Shown piece by piece: positions 52,067 to 61,642 of a DNA stretch of 64,000 bases. Numbering within the stretch: the first letter of the stretch is position 1; the number at the start of each line of letters is the position of its first letter. Made by a program: the position numbers and the translations under genes. Location of the stretch: positions 1-64,000 of the forward strand of contig LADR01000045.1 in the NCBI GenBank assembly GCA_000961655.1, read 5' to 3'. The notes beneath the pieces are model-generated. The model was not told where the DNA came from and made no database searches. It saw only the letters and a program-made list of their open reading frames with translations. This DNA is from Desulfatitalea sp. BRH_c12. GTDB taxonomy: Bacteria > Desulfobacterota > Desulfobacteria > Desulfobacterales > Desulfosarcinaceae.

Positions 52067-53356
52067 TCATTTACCCGCGGCGGCCCCCCAGTAGGGATTG
52101 AGGGCGCGACGGATGTGCGCCTGGATGATGGCGGTCGGATCGACCGGAAGGTCCGTTGCGCCAATCGCAGGGTATAGGTCGGGCAGGCAGCGCTGCAGCA
52201 GCTCGGCGGGGATCGGCCGGCCCAGGTTGCCGAGCAGTTGCCGGACGGCCTGGCGGGCCTCGGGCATGGCCCAGTAGTAACGGATACGATCACGCAGGCT
52301 ATACTGCCGCAGGTACGCTTGCTCTTCGGGGGAGCCTGCGTAATGGGAGCGCCAGTGTTCGGGATGGGCGGTCATCAGATGCGTCATCACCTGCCGCAGG
52401 TTGGCCGGACGCTCGATACCGGGCAGCGCCGCTTCAATGTCAGACAGGGCCCACAGGGCTTCGCGCAGGGCGTTGGTCAAACAGGGGCCCACTTTGAGCA
52501 AGACAAAATGATCTTGAACCATCTGCCGCAGCGCGTCGGGGCGTTGGTAATCGGTGGCGTGGATCTCGTAGGTCATGAGGCCGGGTAAACGGGCATGCGC
52601 GGCGGACAGCGGACCGGCAGGCGCATGGCGATAAGCAGCCACATGCCGATCGCCGAAGTCGACGCCGGGCTGTACCACGACGGCCACAACGCGCTGCCAG
52701 GCCTCAGTCACGCCGGCGTGGGCAAAGGCTTTTTCATACATGTGCAGGGCCGCCATCAGGTCATCGGGATCGGTGACTTGCAATGCCCGGCCCTGCGCGA
52801 GCGCGCCGCCGGGTGCGGGCACTTCGTTACCGATGACATACAAAGGCGCAGGAAGGTTGCCGGCCTGCGTCTGGGCCTCTTCGGCCACCCGGCACAACTG
52901 TGCGGCCCGCTGCACGATCAGCGTAAGGGGCAGATCGTCGGTGCCGGGTTCGTCGGCGCAGCGGGCGGCGGTATCCAAGTGGATTTTTTGAAAGCCGGCC
53001 TGAATGCATTGGTGAACGAGAACCTCGGCTTTTTGCATGGCTGCTGCGGCGGGTTCTTGCTTCCAGACATGCGGACCTAGATGGTCCGCACCGATCAGGA
53101 CCTGACGGTCGGCCAGACCGATCTGCCGCGCCATCGTATGAATGGATCGCGAAAATTCATCCGGCCGCATGCCTGTGTAGCCGCCAAAGGGGTTGACCTG
53201 GTTGGCGGTGGCCTCGATCAGCAGAGGCGCGCCGCTGTCAAGGGCCATCCGCATGGCCGTGCGCAAAACAAATGGATGGGAAGAACACACGGCCACCATG
53301 CCGCCGAGCTCGCCTCTAAGATGCCGCGCCCGCAGGCGCGTCAATGCACGATGCAT
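52067..53356 (-). CDS. GatZ/KbaZ-like D-tagatose-bisphosphate aldolase accessory protein
   Basis: The 429-residue protein matches the GatZ/KbaZ family: GMVAVCSSHPFVLRTAMRMA, GAPLLIEATANQVNPFGGYTGM, VLIGADHLGPHVWK, FQKIHLDTAARCADEP and YVIGNEVPAPGG, a TIM-barrel without its own aldolase chemistry in the characterised cases. GatZ stabilises the class II aldolase GatY. No GatY gene is in the window. Many such proteins occur alone and may act on other sugar phosphates. It is convergent with the 51075 gene. Confidence 0.85.
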   Translation of the reverse strand: MHRALTRLRARHLRGELGGMVAVCSSHPFVLRTAMRMALDSGAPLLIEATANQVNPFGGYTGMRPDEFSRSIHTMARQIGLADRQVLIGADHLGPHVWKQEPAAAAMQKAEVLVHQCIQAGFQKIHLDTAARCADEPGTDDLPLTLIVQRAAQLCRVAEEAQTQAGNLPAPLYVIGNEVPAPGGALAQGRALQVTDPDDLMAALHMYEKAFAHAGVTEAWQRVVAVVVQPGVDFGDRHVAAYRHAPAGPLSAAHARLPGLMTYEIHATDYQRPDALRQMVQDHFVLLKVGPCLTNALREALWALSDIEAALPGIERPANLRQVMTHLMTAHPEHWRSHYAGSPEEQAYLRQYSLRDRIRYYWAMPEARQAVRQLLGNLGRPIPAELLQRCLPDLYPAIGATDLPVDPTAIIQAHIRRALNPYWGAAAGK

Positions 53357-53648
53357 ACGCGTCCTCCCAATGCTGGTTCAATGGCACCATAATGGTCAAA
53401 ACAGGTGCTGGCAATACCGACTGGATCCTGACGAACACTTTCGATATTGTAATTTTGGCGCAAAAAAGGTAACCACCGCTTTCGACCGGTGGCGAGAAGT
53501 CGCCTGACTGCCCCATGAATAGGGAGAAATCGTTTGGCACATCGATTGCTTAACGCTTGACCATAGTTGCCACCCCCTAAAGAGTCGCACTGCCGATGAC
53601 GTGTTTGTTCAATTAGAGACTGCAACAGAAACACAACGGAGAATATTC

Positions 53649-55721
53649 ATGAAAAAGACGATCATTCTATCCTTTATACTGTGGCTGATCGGAGCCGGCG
53701 CATTCACCATGGCGGCGCAGGAGCAAAACCCACCGGAGGCGCTGAAGATTCACGGCCCTGAAAACGCCGCCCAATTGAGCCATCAACAGTTGGAAGAAGG
53801 CAAATTGCTCATAACGGTCACTGATGCCGATGAAAATCCGATCAAGGGCCTCACGCGCGACCATTTCAAAATCCTGCGCGGGCGCAAGACAGCCAAAATT
53901 CTCTCGGTCGAACCCTTGGCAACCAGCAAGGAAGTGCCGCTGAACATTGTCATGGTCGTGGATAACTCAAAATCCATGGAGCAGCGCAATGCCGTCACGC
54001 CCCTGATCGAAGCCCTGAACGCTTTTTACCGGACGGTCCGGCCGATCGATACGGTTTCCGTAGTGGTTTTTGACGAAAAGGGCAGCATGACCGTCAACGG
54101 CCATAGCCTGCATGCCAAGATGCTGCAGACCAGTTCGGCCGAACAGCTGAGCCGGTTCGTATCCGACAGCATGTACCGCGGGTTGACTGAAGGCACCTAT
54201 TTGTACGATGCCATGTTGCTGGCTTTGGATATCGCCGGCAAGATGCCGGCCAAGAACAATAAATTTCTGGCGGTCTTCTCAGACGGAGAGGATATCAACT
54301 CCGTTGTCAAAAAACCCGACCTGCAAAACGCGGCCAAGGACATCGCCAACTTTTCCGTATATGCCGTGGACTATATGCCGGCTCCGGAAATCAACCCCTT
54401 CCTGAACAGTTTCGCCGTCGATCACCGTGGCCGTGCATGGAAAGCCGGCTCGGCAGCCGAACTGCTGCCGGTGTTCGAATCGTTCTCATCCACTTTGCTG
54501 CACCGCTATGTGGTTGCCTACCGGTTCCTGGAACCTCCCAGCGGAACGATGCGCTTTGCCGACCCGAAACTGACGATCGAAGAGGTGACGACCATCGACA
54601 GCGCGCCTCTGCTCAACCATATCTATTTTGGAGAAGCTCAAAGCGAGCTCGGCCATCCATATCACCTGTTTCAGAACAAGAACGAAACCACGGCCTTCGA
54701 CGAGAAAAATTTCAAAGGCGCGATGGAAAAGTACCGGCATGTGCTGAACATTATCGGCCGGCGCCTGGTGGCCAACCCCGATGCCAGCGTGCGACTGGTC
54801 GGCTGTAATGCCAACACCGGCATTGAAAAAGCACGCATCGATATGTCGCGCGCACGCGCCGAAGCGGTACGCGCCTACCTGCGCTACGTGTGGGGCATCG
54901 ACGGGAAACGCATGAAAGTCGAACAGCGCAACCTGCCTCAGATGCCGAGCACCAACCGCATTCCCGAAGGCCAAGCCGAAAACCGGCGCGTGGAAATTCT
55001 CTCCGATCATCCGGCCATTCTCGATACGGTCGACAGTGCTTATGTCGAAAAAGCCTGCGACCTGACCGACCTGCGGATTTTACCGCAGATCCGGGCCGAG
55101 GCGGGAATCAGCGACTGGCAGGCGAAATTAATGTGTGGTGACAGTGACAAAGAGATCAAGGCTATCACGGGCGAGGGCGATCTGCCTGCAGAGTGGCGGA
55201 TGCCGCTGGATGCCGCCATGTTGGATCAGATCGCCGGCTGCGATACGCTGCAAACCCGGTTGCACATTACCGACCGTGAGGCCAACGTCTATGATAGCCA
55301 GGAGACCACGATGCTGCCGGTCACTTTCGTGCAGCGCACAAAACAGATGACCGAGACCCTGGAGTATAAAGTCAAAGAGCAGTATGCCCTGATCCTGTTC
55401 GATTATGACAGCGATGCCATCAAAGCGCGCAACAAAACTATTGTGGATCGCATCATCACGCGCATGCAGCAGATCCCCCAGGCATCGGTCACCATCACGG
55501 GCCATACCGACTCGATCGGTGCCGAAGCATACAATCTGAAGTTGTCCGAGCGGCGGGCCCAAGCGGTCCGCAAATCGATCGTCAGTGCTTCCAGCGGCAT
55601 GGCCGAACGCCTGCATGTCATGGGCGTTGGACCGAGCAATCCGCTGTACGATAATGCACGCGCCGAGGGCCGCTCGTTGAATCGCACGGTGACGATCACA
55701 TTGGAGTACCTGCAGAAGTAA
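53649..55721 (+). CDS. Envelope protein with VWA domain and two OmpA-like domains
   Basis: The 690-residue protein has a signal peptide (cleaved near TMAAQ), a von Willebrand A domain at about 95-290 with the MIDAS motif VDNSKSM and SDGED, a first OmpA-like domain at about 365-465 (GRRLVANPDASVRLVGCNAN, ...NRRVEI), and a second at about 590-690 (LFDYDSDAIKARN, ITGHTDSIGAEAYNLKLSERRA, LNRTVTI). OmpA domains bind peptidoglycan, and VWA domains bind ligands through a metal. It should sit at the outer membrane or wall. GGAGAATATTC sets ATG 53649. A strong terminator follows. Confidence 0.87.
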   Translation: MKKTIILSFILWLIGAGAFTMAAQEQNPPEALKIHGPENAAQLSHQQLEEGKLLITVTDADENPIKGLTRDHFKILRGRKTAKILSVEPLATSKEVPLNIVMVVDNSKSMEQRNAVTPLIEALNAFYRTVRPIDTVSVVVFDEKGSMTVNGHSLHAKMLQTSSAEQLSRFVSDSMYRGLTEGTYLYDAMLLALDIAGKMPAKNNKFLAVFSDGEDINSVVKKPDLQNAAKDIANFSVYAVDYMPAPEINPFLNSFAVDHRGRAWKAGSAAELLPVFESFSSTLLHRYVVAYRFLEPPSGTMRFADPKLTIEEVTTIDSAPLLNHIYFGEAQSELGHPYHLFQNKNETTAFDEKNFKGAMEKYRHVLNIIGRRLVANPDASVRLVGCNANTGIEKARIDMSRARAEAVRAYLRYVWGIDGKRMKVEQRNLPQMPSTNRIPEGQAENRRVEILSDHPAILDTVDSAYVEKACDLTDLRILPQIRAEAGISDWQAKLMCGDSDKEIKAITGEGDLPAEWRMPLDAAMLDQIAGCDTLQTRLHITDREANVYDSQETTMLPVTFVQRTKQMTETLEYKVKEQYALILFDYDSDAIKARNKTIVDRIITRMQQIPQASVTITGHTDSIGAEAYNLKLSERRAQAVRKSIVSASSGMAERLHVMGVGPSNPLYDNARAEGRSLNRTVTITLEYLQK

Positions 55722-55744
55722 ACCGCCATGATTTTCTTGCCAAG

Positions 55745-55773
55745 GAAACCGCCGGCCCCGCGCCGGCGGTTTC
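55745..55773 (+). terminator. Intrinsic terminator after the VWA/OmpA gene
   Basis: GAAACCGCCGGC (55745-55756) pairs perfectly with GCCGGCGGTTTC (55762-55773), followed by TTTATTTG. Confidence 0.85.
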
Positions 55774-55931
55774 TTTATTTGACTCGGCCACCTTCGCGAC
55801 CTACTATTCACTTCCAGCGGCCACAAGGCCCCAGTCCCCGTCCCGGTGTATTCGCCTGCCGGCAATTCGCCGTGCGGCAGCCCCGGAGGCGCGCTTTGCA
55901 GCCCAAAACCCCAATCCACAGGGAAACGGTC

Positions 55932-56855
55932 ATGAATAAAAAGGTTCACGTCGATCACGTGTTGGCAGGCCAGGTGGTAGAACGCCCGCCAGTGAGTTTA
56001 TGGTATCATTTCGGCATTCAACATGGCGGCGGAGAGCAGTTCGCCCAAACCACCCTGGATTTTTTCCGTCACTACGATTTTGACTTTCTTAAAGTCATGA
56101 ACGATTATTTCTACCCGGTGCCCGAAGGCGTCGATGCGGTGCGCACCCGCCAGGACCTGCAAAAGCTCAGCTGGTTTCCCGTGCGTGAATCCCCCTGGCA
56201 GGAGCAGTTCAAGGCCATCGACCGCATAGCCGCTGCCTTAAAGGACGAGGCTTACTTTATCGATACTGTTTTTGATGCCTGGCAAAGTCTGCACCGCAAC
56301 CTGGCCTCGGAGAACATGAAGCACTTGATGCGTGCCGAGCCCGAGGCGCTGCTGTCCGCCCTGGACCGGATCAGCGACAATTTGATCGACTATTGCAAAA
56401 CCGTCCTGTCGTTAGGCGCGGCCGGAATTTTTCTTTCGATTCCGGCCGGATCGGAAATCCTCACCCGCCAAGAGTTTCTGACCTTCGTCAAACCGTTTGC
56501 CCGCAAAATCCTGGATGCCATAAACCCGCTGGCCCGCATGAACACCTTGCACGTTCATGGTAAAACCCTTTTTTTCGACGATGTGCTCGACCTGCCCGCG
56601 CATGTTTTCAACTGGTGTGACCGCGGACCGGACGGCCCCTCTCTGCAATGGGTGCTCGAACGCATTCCCGGCTGCGTCATGGGGGGCATCGACCAGACGC
56701 TTGTGGCGCGCCGCACGCGCGCATTTCTCAAAACCCACGTGCGCGAGGCCATGGAATTGGGCGGCAACCGGCGCTTTTTTCTGGCAAATGGCTGCACCAT
56801 CGATGCCTGGGTATATCCCGGCGCCTTGCAAACCATTGTCAGCACGGCACGATAG
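55932..56855 (+). CDS. Uroporphyrinogen decarboxylase-family protein
   Basis: The 307-residue protein has the UroD TIM-barrel pattern: RPPVSLWYHFG at the N-terminus, FDFLKVMNDYFYP, LGAAGIFLSIPAGS, NTLHVHGKTLFFDDVLDLPAHVFNW and GGIDQTLVARRTR. Such proteins include heme-pathway UroD and corrinoid methyltransferases. This one is shorter than UroD and lacks a clear heme context, so a corrinoid or other methyl-transfer role is possible. ATG 55932 was chosen since the upstream open frame is low-complexity and includes the preceding terminator. Confidence 0.75.
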   Translation: MNKKVHVDHVLAGQVVERPPVSLWYHFGIQHGGGEQFAQTTLDFFRHYDFDFLKVMNDYFYPVPEGVDAVRTRQDLQKLSWFPVRESPWQEQFKAIDRIAAALKDEAYFIDTVFDAWQSLHRNLASENMKHLMRAEPEALLSALDRISDNLIDYCKTVLSLGAAGIFLSIPAGSEILTRQEFLTFVKPFARKILDAINPLARMNTLHVHGKTLFFDDVLDLPAHVFNWCDRGPDGPSLQWVLERIPGCVMGGIDQTLVARRTRAFLKTHVREAMELGGNRRFFLANGCTIDAWVYPGALQTIVSTAR

Positions 56856-56940
56856 GCACCCAGTGGCAGGCACCTGTTACAGATCACCCGAAAATGCAAC
56901 CATGGCCATCTTTGACCCGACACTTAGAAAGGCATGATCC

Positions 56941-57396
56941 ATGTCCCCATCCCTCTACGAGCCCACGGACCCACACTACGCAGCGCGCGTGCGCGATAGC
57001 TTCGATCGCCAGCATTTCATGCATCACATCGGTGCCATCGTCACGGCGGTTACACCGGGGTACTGCGAAATCGAACTCGCCTATCGGCCGGAATTGACGC
57101 AGCAGCACGGCTACTTTCATGCCGGCATTATCGGCACTCTGGCCGACAATGCCGGTGGATATGCCGCGCTGAGCCTGCTGCCACCCGGCAAAGAGGTTCT
57201 CACCGTGGAATACAAGCTCAACCTGTTGCGGCCGGGTGAAGGAGAGCGCCTGGCCAGCCGCGGCCAGGTCCTCAAAGCGGGACGCACCTTGATTATCAGC
57301 CAGGTCGATGTTTACAACATCAAGAACGGCAGCGAAACGCTGGCCGCAACGGCCTTGATGACCTTGATGGGGGTAGCGCAAAAGGAAGCGGTATAA
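56941..57396 (+). CDS. PaaI-family hot-dog thioesterase
   Basis: The 151-residue protein has the PaaI/YiiD-like motif HGYFHAGIIGTLADNAGGYAA at about 56-76, where the His-Gly and the Asp-Asn pair contact the thioester. VEYKLNLLRPGEGERLASRG follows. It should hydrolyse an aromatic or medium-chain acyl-CoA. It lies 85 bases after the UroD-family gene and 52 bases before the MFS gene, all on the plus strand. Confidence 0.85.
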   Translation: MSPSLYEPTDPHYAARVRDSFDRQHFMHHIGAIVTAVTPGYCEIELAYRPELTQQHGYFHAGIIGTLADNAGGYAALSLLPPGKEVLTVEYKLNLLRPGEGERLASRGQVLKAGRTLIISQVDVYNIKNGSETLAATALMTLMGVAQKEAV

Positions 57397-57448
57397 AACC
57401 TGAACCTTCTCTATTGCATCCCCTGCTGCCATCACTTAGAAAGCCATT

Positions 57449-58627
57449 ATGGATCAGTCTACCTCTTTCCGGCTGCAATTAAGCGTTTTCGCCCTGGTTT
57501 CGGCCGCCTTTCTCAACATCTATATTACCCAGCCGGTCCTGCCGGTGCTGCAGCAAGAGTTTGATTCCGACATGGTGCGCGTGTCCCTGACGGTGTCGGC
57601 GGTGATCCTGGGCATTGCCTTGTCCAACCTGCCGTTCGGCATGCTGGCCGATCACCTGCCGATCCATCCCATCATTTTCACCGGCGGGCTGCTGGTGTCG
57701 CTGGGCAGCCTGCTCTGCGCCGCCACCGGTCATCTGTGGGTTCTGATCGGCGCGCGCTTCCTGCAAGGTCTCTTCATTCCGGCCCTGACCACCTGCCTGG
57801 CAGCCTATCTGGCCAAAACGCTGCCGGCCGAACGGTTGAATGTGGTCATGGGATCTTATGTAGCGGCCACCGTGCTGGGAGGATTGGGCGGCCGGTTGCT
57901 GGGCGGCTGGATTCATCCGCCGCTGCATTGGCGCTATGCGTTCGTTTCGGCAGCGGCGCTGACGCTTTGTGCCACCGTCATCGCTGTGCGCGGCCTGCCC
58001 CGCGTCACTGTCGCCCAGCCTTCCGGCCACAACGGCAGCGGTTTTTGGGACCTGTTGCAGCGCTGGGACCTGCTGCGGATCTTTTTATGCGCGGCCGGCA
58101 GTTTTGCCATCTTTTCGTCCATTTTTAATTACCTGCCCTTCCGTCTGGCGGAGCCGCCTTTTTATTTTTCCACCGAACGGACCACGTTGCTCTACCTGGT
58201 GTATGTGGTCGGCATTTTCCTGGGACCGATGGCCGGCCGCATCAGCAATCGTTTCGGCAGCGGCAATACCCTGGTAGGCGGCGCGCTGGTGCTGGGCGGC
58301 GCGCTGGCGCTCGTTCTGGCACCCTCGACCGCGGCCATCGTGGCCGGGCTGGTCGGGATCTGCGCCGGATTTTTCACCGTGCACGCGGCGGCGGTGGGGT
58401 CGCTGAACCGCAAACTGGTCAGTGGGCAAGGGCGCGCCAATGCGCTCTATGTCCTTTTTTACTACGTGGGCGGTTGGTTGGGCATCACCATCAGCGGATT
58501 CGCCTACCGTCATGGGGGCTGGTCGGCCGTCGTGCTGATCGGCTGGACACTTCTGCTGATCCCGATCGGGGCCGGCCTTGGGGAAAAACGAATGCGCAAA
58601 CGCAGCATTGGAGGATCAGCGCGATGA
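57449..58627 (+). CDS. MFS transporter (YnfM/YbcL-like)
   Basis: The 392-residue protein has twelve predicted membrane helices and MFS motifs: FLNIYITQPVLPVLQQEF at helix 1, GMLADHLPIHPIIFTGG (motif A region), GARFLQGLFIPALTTCLAAYLA and GPMAGRISNRFGSG (motif A repeat). The helix 1 wording and overall layout fit the YnfM/NarK-distant drug-efflux branch. The substrate is unknown. Its stop overlaps the methyltransferase start by 4 bases. Confidence 0.85.
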   Translation: MDQSTSFRLQLSVFALVSAAFLNIYITQPVLPVLQQEFDSDMVRVSLTVSAVILGIALSNLPFGMLADHLPIHPIIFTGGLLVSLGSLLCAATGHLWVLIGARFLQGLFIPALTTCLAAYLAKTLPAERLNVVMGSYVAATVLGGLGGRLLGGWIHPPLHWRYAFVSAAALTLCATVIAVRGLPRVTVAQPSGHNGSGFWDLLQRWDLLRIFLCAAGSFAIFSSIFNYLPFRLAEPPFYFSTERTTLLYLVYVVGIFLGPMAGRISNRFGSGNTLVGGALVLGGALALVLAPSTAAIVAGLVGICAGFFTVHAAAVGSLNRKLVSGQGRANALYVLFYYVGGWLGITISGFAYRHGGWSAVVLIGWTLLLIPIGAGLGEKRMRKRSIGGSAR

Positions 58628-59472
58628 ACGACGAAAAACCTTACGCAGCCGCCGTGTCGGCCCATTACGGTCGTCCGCATCTACAGGAAGAGATTCTTCA
58701 GGCCCTGGAACAGGCAGGCCGTTCTCTCTCATCGTATCGGGACACGATGAGCTTCGATCAATTTCACATCCGCGGCGCGGAAGCCACCCGCGAACTGGCC
58801 CGCTTGAGCGGCATTGCCAAGGGACAAGCGCTGCTCGATCTGGGATGCGGCATTGGCGGGGCCAGCCGGCTGCTGGCTGCTGAATTCGGCTGTCATGCAA
58901 CCGGCATCGATTTAATGACCGAATTCATCCAAACCGCAACGGCGTTAACCACCCAAGTCGGCTTGAGCGACAGCGTGGTTTTCCAGCAGGCCGACATGCT
59001 CAGCCTGCCATTTGCCGAGCATACATTCGATGTGGCCTGGTCACAGCATACGCTGATGAACATCGCGGACAAATCCCGCCTGCTGGCCCAAGTTCGGCGC
59101 GTGCTGAAGCCCGGCGGTCTGCTGGTGCTGTATGAAATCGCCCAGGGGCCGGTCACGCCGGTACACTATCCCGTGCAGTGGGCCAGCGATCCTTCGATCA
59201 ATTTTCTGCTGCCGGCCACTGCGCTCGTGCACCTGATCACAGCAGCCGGCTTTGACCGGCTGCACTGGCAAGACATGACCGAGGCCTGCCTGCAATGGTT
59301 TCAGGCGGTGGTCGCTAAGATGAAAACGCGCGTCCAGGGTGCCGCGCCCCCCATTGGATTGAACCTGGTCATCGGGCCCACGACGGCCGAAAAGGCGCGC
59401 AATACGGTGCGCAACCTGGCCGAAGATCGTATTCACGTTTTTTACGGGGTGTTCAAAAAAGCGGGCGCATAG
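58624..59472 (+). CDS. Class I SAM-dependent methyltransferase
   Basis: The 282-residue protein has the SAM motif I LLDLGCGIGGASRLLAAEFG near residue 70, acidic position ATGIDLM, motif II region FAEHTFDVAWSQHTLMNI and post-motif VLKPGGLLVLYE. It resembles glycine/sarcosine or small-molecule N- and C-methyltransferases. The substrate is unknown. Translation is coupled to the MFS transporter (ATGA overlap), so the pair may modify and export, or import and modify, the same compound. Confidence 0.85.
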   Translation: MNDEKPYAAAVSAHYGRPHLQEEILQALEQAGRSLSSYRDTMSFDQFHIRGAEATRELARLSGIAKGQALLDLGCGIGGASRLLAAEFGCHATGIDLMTEFIQTATALTTQVGLSDSVVFQQADMLSLPFAEHTFDVAWSQHTLMNIADKSRLLAQVRRVLKPGGLLVLYEIAQGPVTPVHYPVQWASDPSINFLLPATALVHLITAAGFDRLHWQDMTEACLQWFQAVVAKMKTRVQGAAPPIGLNLVIGPTTAEKARNTVRNLAEDRIHVFYGVFKKAGA

Positions 59473-59475
59473 CGT

Positions 59476-61461
59476 TTATTGAAGCAGCGTCTGTTGTTCA
59501 ACGACCGTATGGCGCATGGACGTACCCGCGAAGCTGGGAAAATCGCGAACGAACTGCTGGTCGAGCAACTGCGTACTGAGGATCGCCACCAGCGCCATGT
59601 TTTCTCGTTCGCTGGTCAGACGGCCGTTTTGCTGGCGGCATTTGGCAATCAGACGCCCGACTTTGGCGACATCGAAATAGCCGCTTTCTTTCAGACGGGT
59701 CTCCGAGAGCAGTTCGGACACATAGGCAGGGGCGTTGCCGGACACGAAGCAGTCGCTGATCGGCGCGCGGTAAGGCTGCTTGGGACGGTCGATCAGCGCC
59801 GCAGGCACCTGTTGGCGAGCGATCTGTTTGAGCAGGAACTTTTCCGTCAGTCCGTTGAGGCGCAACGTGACCGGCAGGCGCGCGGCCATCTCCACGACCC
59901 GATGATCCAGAAAGGGATAGCGCCCTTCTATTGAATTGGCCATGGCCATGCGGTCGCCCTGGGAAGAGAGCAGGTAGTTGGACAGAAAAAGAGTGCTCTC
60001 CAGATACTGGCCTTTGGCCATGGAAGACCAACGATCGAAGCTGGCCGGCAGCGCGGCGCTGATGCGCGCGACAAAGGCGTCCAGACCGGCATCGCCCGCG
60101 CGCAGGGCGGGTGCGAAAAAGCTCTTCAACTGGCCGGTATTGTGCCAGCGCACCAGGTGGGAGTACACCGGCGAGCCCACATCCTGTAAATTCTTCCGGA
60201 AAAAAGCGATCAGAAAAGGATTGGGCCGACTGCCGTCAAAGATGTAGGGATAAAGTTTTTTGAGCAGCAGCGGGCGACATTGCGAATCGGGATGGCGCGC
60301 CCAGAAGCGCCTGATCTTGGCCTCTTTGAAAATGTTGTAGCCGCCGAAAATTTCATCGGCGCCCTCGCCGGTCAGCACCACCTTGAAGCCGCTGCGCCGC
60401 ACCAGGGCCGAGAGCATCATCAGGGGCGCCGGCGCGGTGCGGATCAGCGGCACTTCGGCATGCCAGACCACCTGGGGAAAGATGCGGCCGATATCTTCTT
60501 GCGAACACTGTACGGAACGGTGCTCGGTCCCGAGGGCGGCAATGGCGGTCTGCTGAAAACGGGTTTCATCGAAACGCGGGTCGCTGAACTGGACTGAAAA
60601 GGTGTTGAGCCGGTTGTTGAAGTTGCGTTTGACCAGTGTGCTGATATAGGTCGAGTCGATGCCGCCGCTCAGGTACGCGCCCACTGGCACATCGGCGCGC
60701 AAGCGGATGCGGGCGGCATCCAGGAGCACGCTTTTCATCGCCTCGGCCCAGTCATCGAAGGATCGCTCATCGGGTTCGGCTTCGTCATCGAAATGCAGCT
60801 GCCAATAGCGCTTTAGCCGTAAACCGTCGGCATCGAATACGGCCAGGTGGCCGGGCGGCAGCTGCGCAACATCCGCAAAAGCGGTCGATGGGTCCACGGG
60901 CGTCCAGCAGGTGAACACGTCCGACAGGGTCTGGGGATCGAGCCTGCGCGGCACACGCGCATCGCTGAACAAGGCCTTGATCTCCGAGGCGAAATGCAGG
61001 CGCCCCGCGCTCAAGTGGTAGTACAACGGGCGAATGCCGAGCCGGTCGCGGCCCAGCAGCAGCCGGCGCTTACGCTGATCCCATAGGGCAAGGGCGAATT
61101 GGCCATTGAGATGGGCAAAAACATCCGGCCCATGCTCCTCGTACAGGTGTATGATCACCTCTGTGTCGCTTTGCGTATAAAATCGGTGGCCTTGGCGCGC
61201 CAATGCCGCTCGCAATTCAGGGTAGTTGAAAATCTCGCCATTGAAAACGATCCAGACACTGCGGTCTTCGTTGTGCATGGGCTGGTGGCCGCCGCTAAGA
61301 TCGATAATGCTCAGACGCGCATGCCCCAGCCCGCATGTATCGCTCAAATAAAGACCGGTGGCGTCCGGCCCACGATGCGCCATGGCGCGCAGCATGCGGT
61401 TGAGAATCGCCGCTTGCGGTTCCTGGCTTCTGAAATTGACGATGCCGGCGATGCCGCACAT
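59476..61461 (-). CDS. asnB: Asparagine synthetase, glutamine-hydrolysing
   Basis: The 661-residue protein transfers glutamine amide nitrogen to aspartate using ATP. The glutaminase domain starts with the nucleophile Cys2 (MCGIAGIVNF) and has MAHRGPDATG, RLSIIDLSGGHQPM and NGEIFNY. The synthetase domain has the PP-loop YLSGGIDSTYIS near 268 and VLTGEGADEIFGGY. The start at 61461 follows from the need for Cys2. An upstream extension in the frame is rejected. It lies downstream of glnA on the same strand, consistent with glutamine supply. Related amidotransferases of exopolysaccharide loci are an alternative. Confidence 0.9.
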   Translation of the reverse strand: MCGIAGIVNFRSQEPQAAILNRMLRAMAHRGPDATGLYLSDTCGLGHARLSIIDLSGGHQPMHNEDRSVWIVFNGEIFNYPELRAALARQGHRFYTQSDTEVIIHLYEEHGPDVFAHLNGQFALALWDQRKRRLLLGRDRLGIRPLYYHLSAGRLHFASEIKALFSDARVPRRLDPQTLSDVFTCWTPVDPSTAFADVAQLPPGHLAVFDADGLRLKRYWQLHFDDEAEPDERSFDDWAEAMKSVLLDAARIRLRADVPVGAYLSGGIDSTYISTLVKRNFNNRLNTFSVQFSDPRFDETRFQQTAIAALGTEHRSVQCSQEDIGRIFPQVVWHAEVPLIRTAPAPLMMLSALVRRSGFKVVLTGEGADEIFGGYNIFKEAKIRRFWARHPDSQCRPLLLKKLYPYIFDGSRPNPFLIAFFRKNLQDVGSPVYSHLVRWHNTGQLKSFFAPALRAGDAGLDAFVARISAALPASFDRWSSMAKGQYLESTLFLSNYLLSSQGDRMAMANSIEGRYPFLDHRVVEMAARLPVTLRLNGLTEKFLLKQIARQQVPAALIDRPKQPYRAPISDCFVSGNAPAYVSELLSETRLKESGYFDVAKVGRLIAKCRQQNGRLTSERENMALVAILSTQLLDQQFVRDFPSFAGTSMRHTVVEQQTLLQ

Positions 61462-61583
61462 GGCCCGCTCCAAAGTTTTAAGATGACAACTGACGCGAAC
61501 CAGTTTGTGTGTAGCACACAATCTAGATTCTTTTTGGGCGATGGCAAGCGTGCAGGTGGACGGCGTGTGCAGCAAGGGGGAAC

Positions 61584-61620
61584 ATCGGCCGCTGCGGGCA
61601 CAAGGCCCGCGCCGGCCGAT
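61584..61620. terminator. GC-rich hairpin after glnA
   Basis: ATCGGCCGCTGCGGGC (61584-61599) pairs almost fully with GCCCGCGCCGGCCGAT (61605-61620). It lies between glnA and asnB. No T-tract follows on the minus strand, so it may stabilise or partly terminate the message. Confidence 0.45.
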
Positions 61621-61642
61621 AAGCGTTCATGCAGGACGGGAT

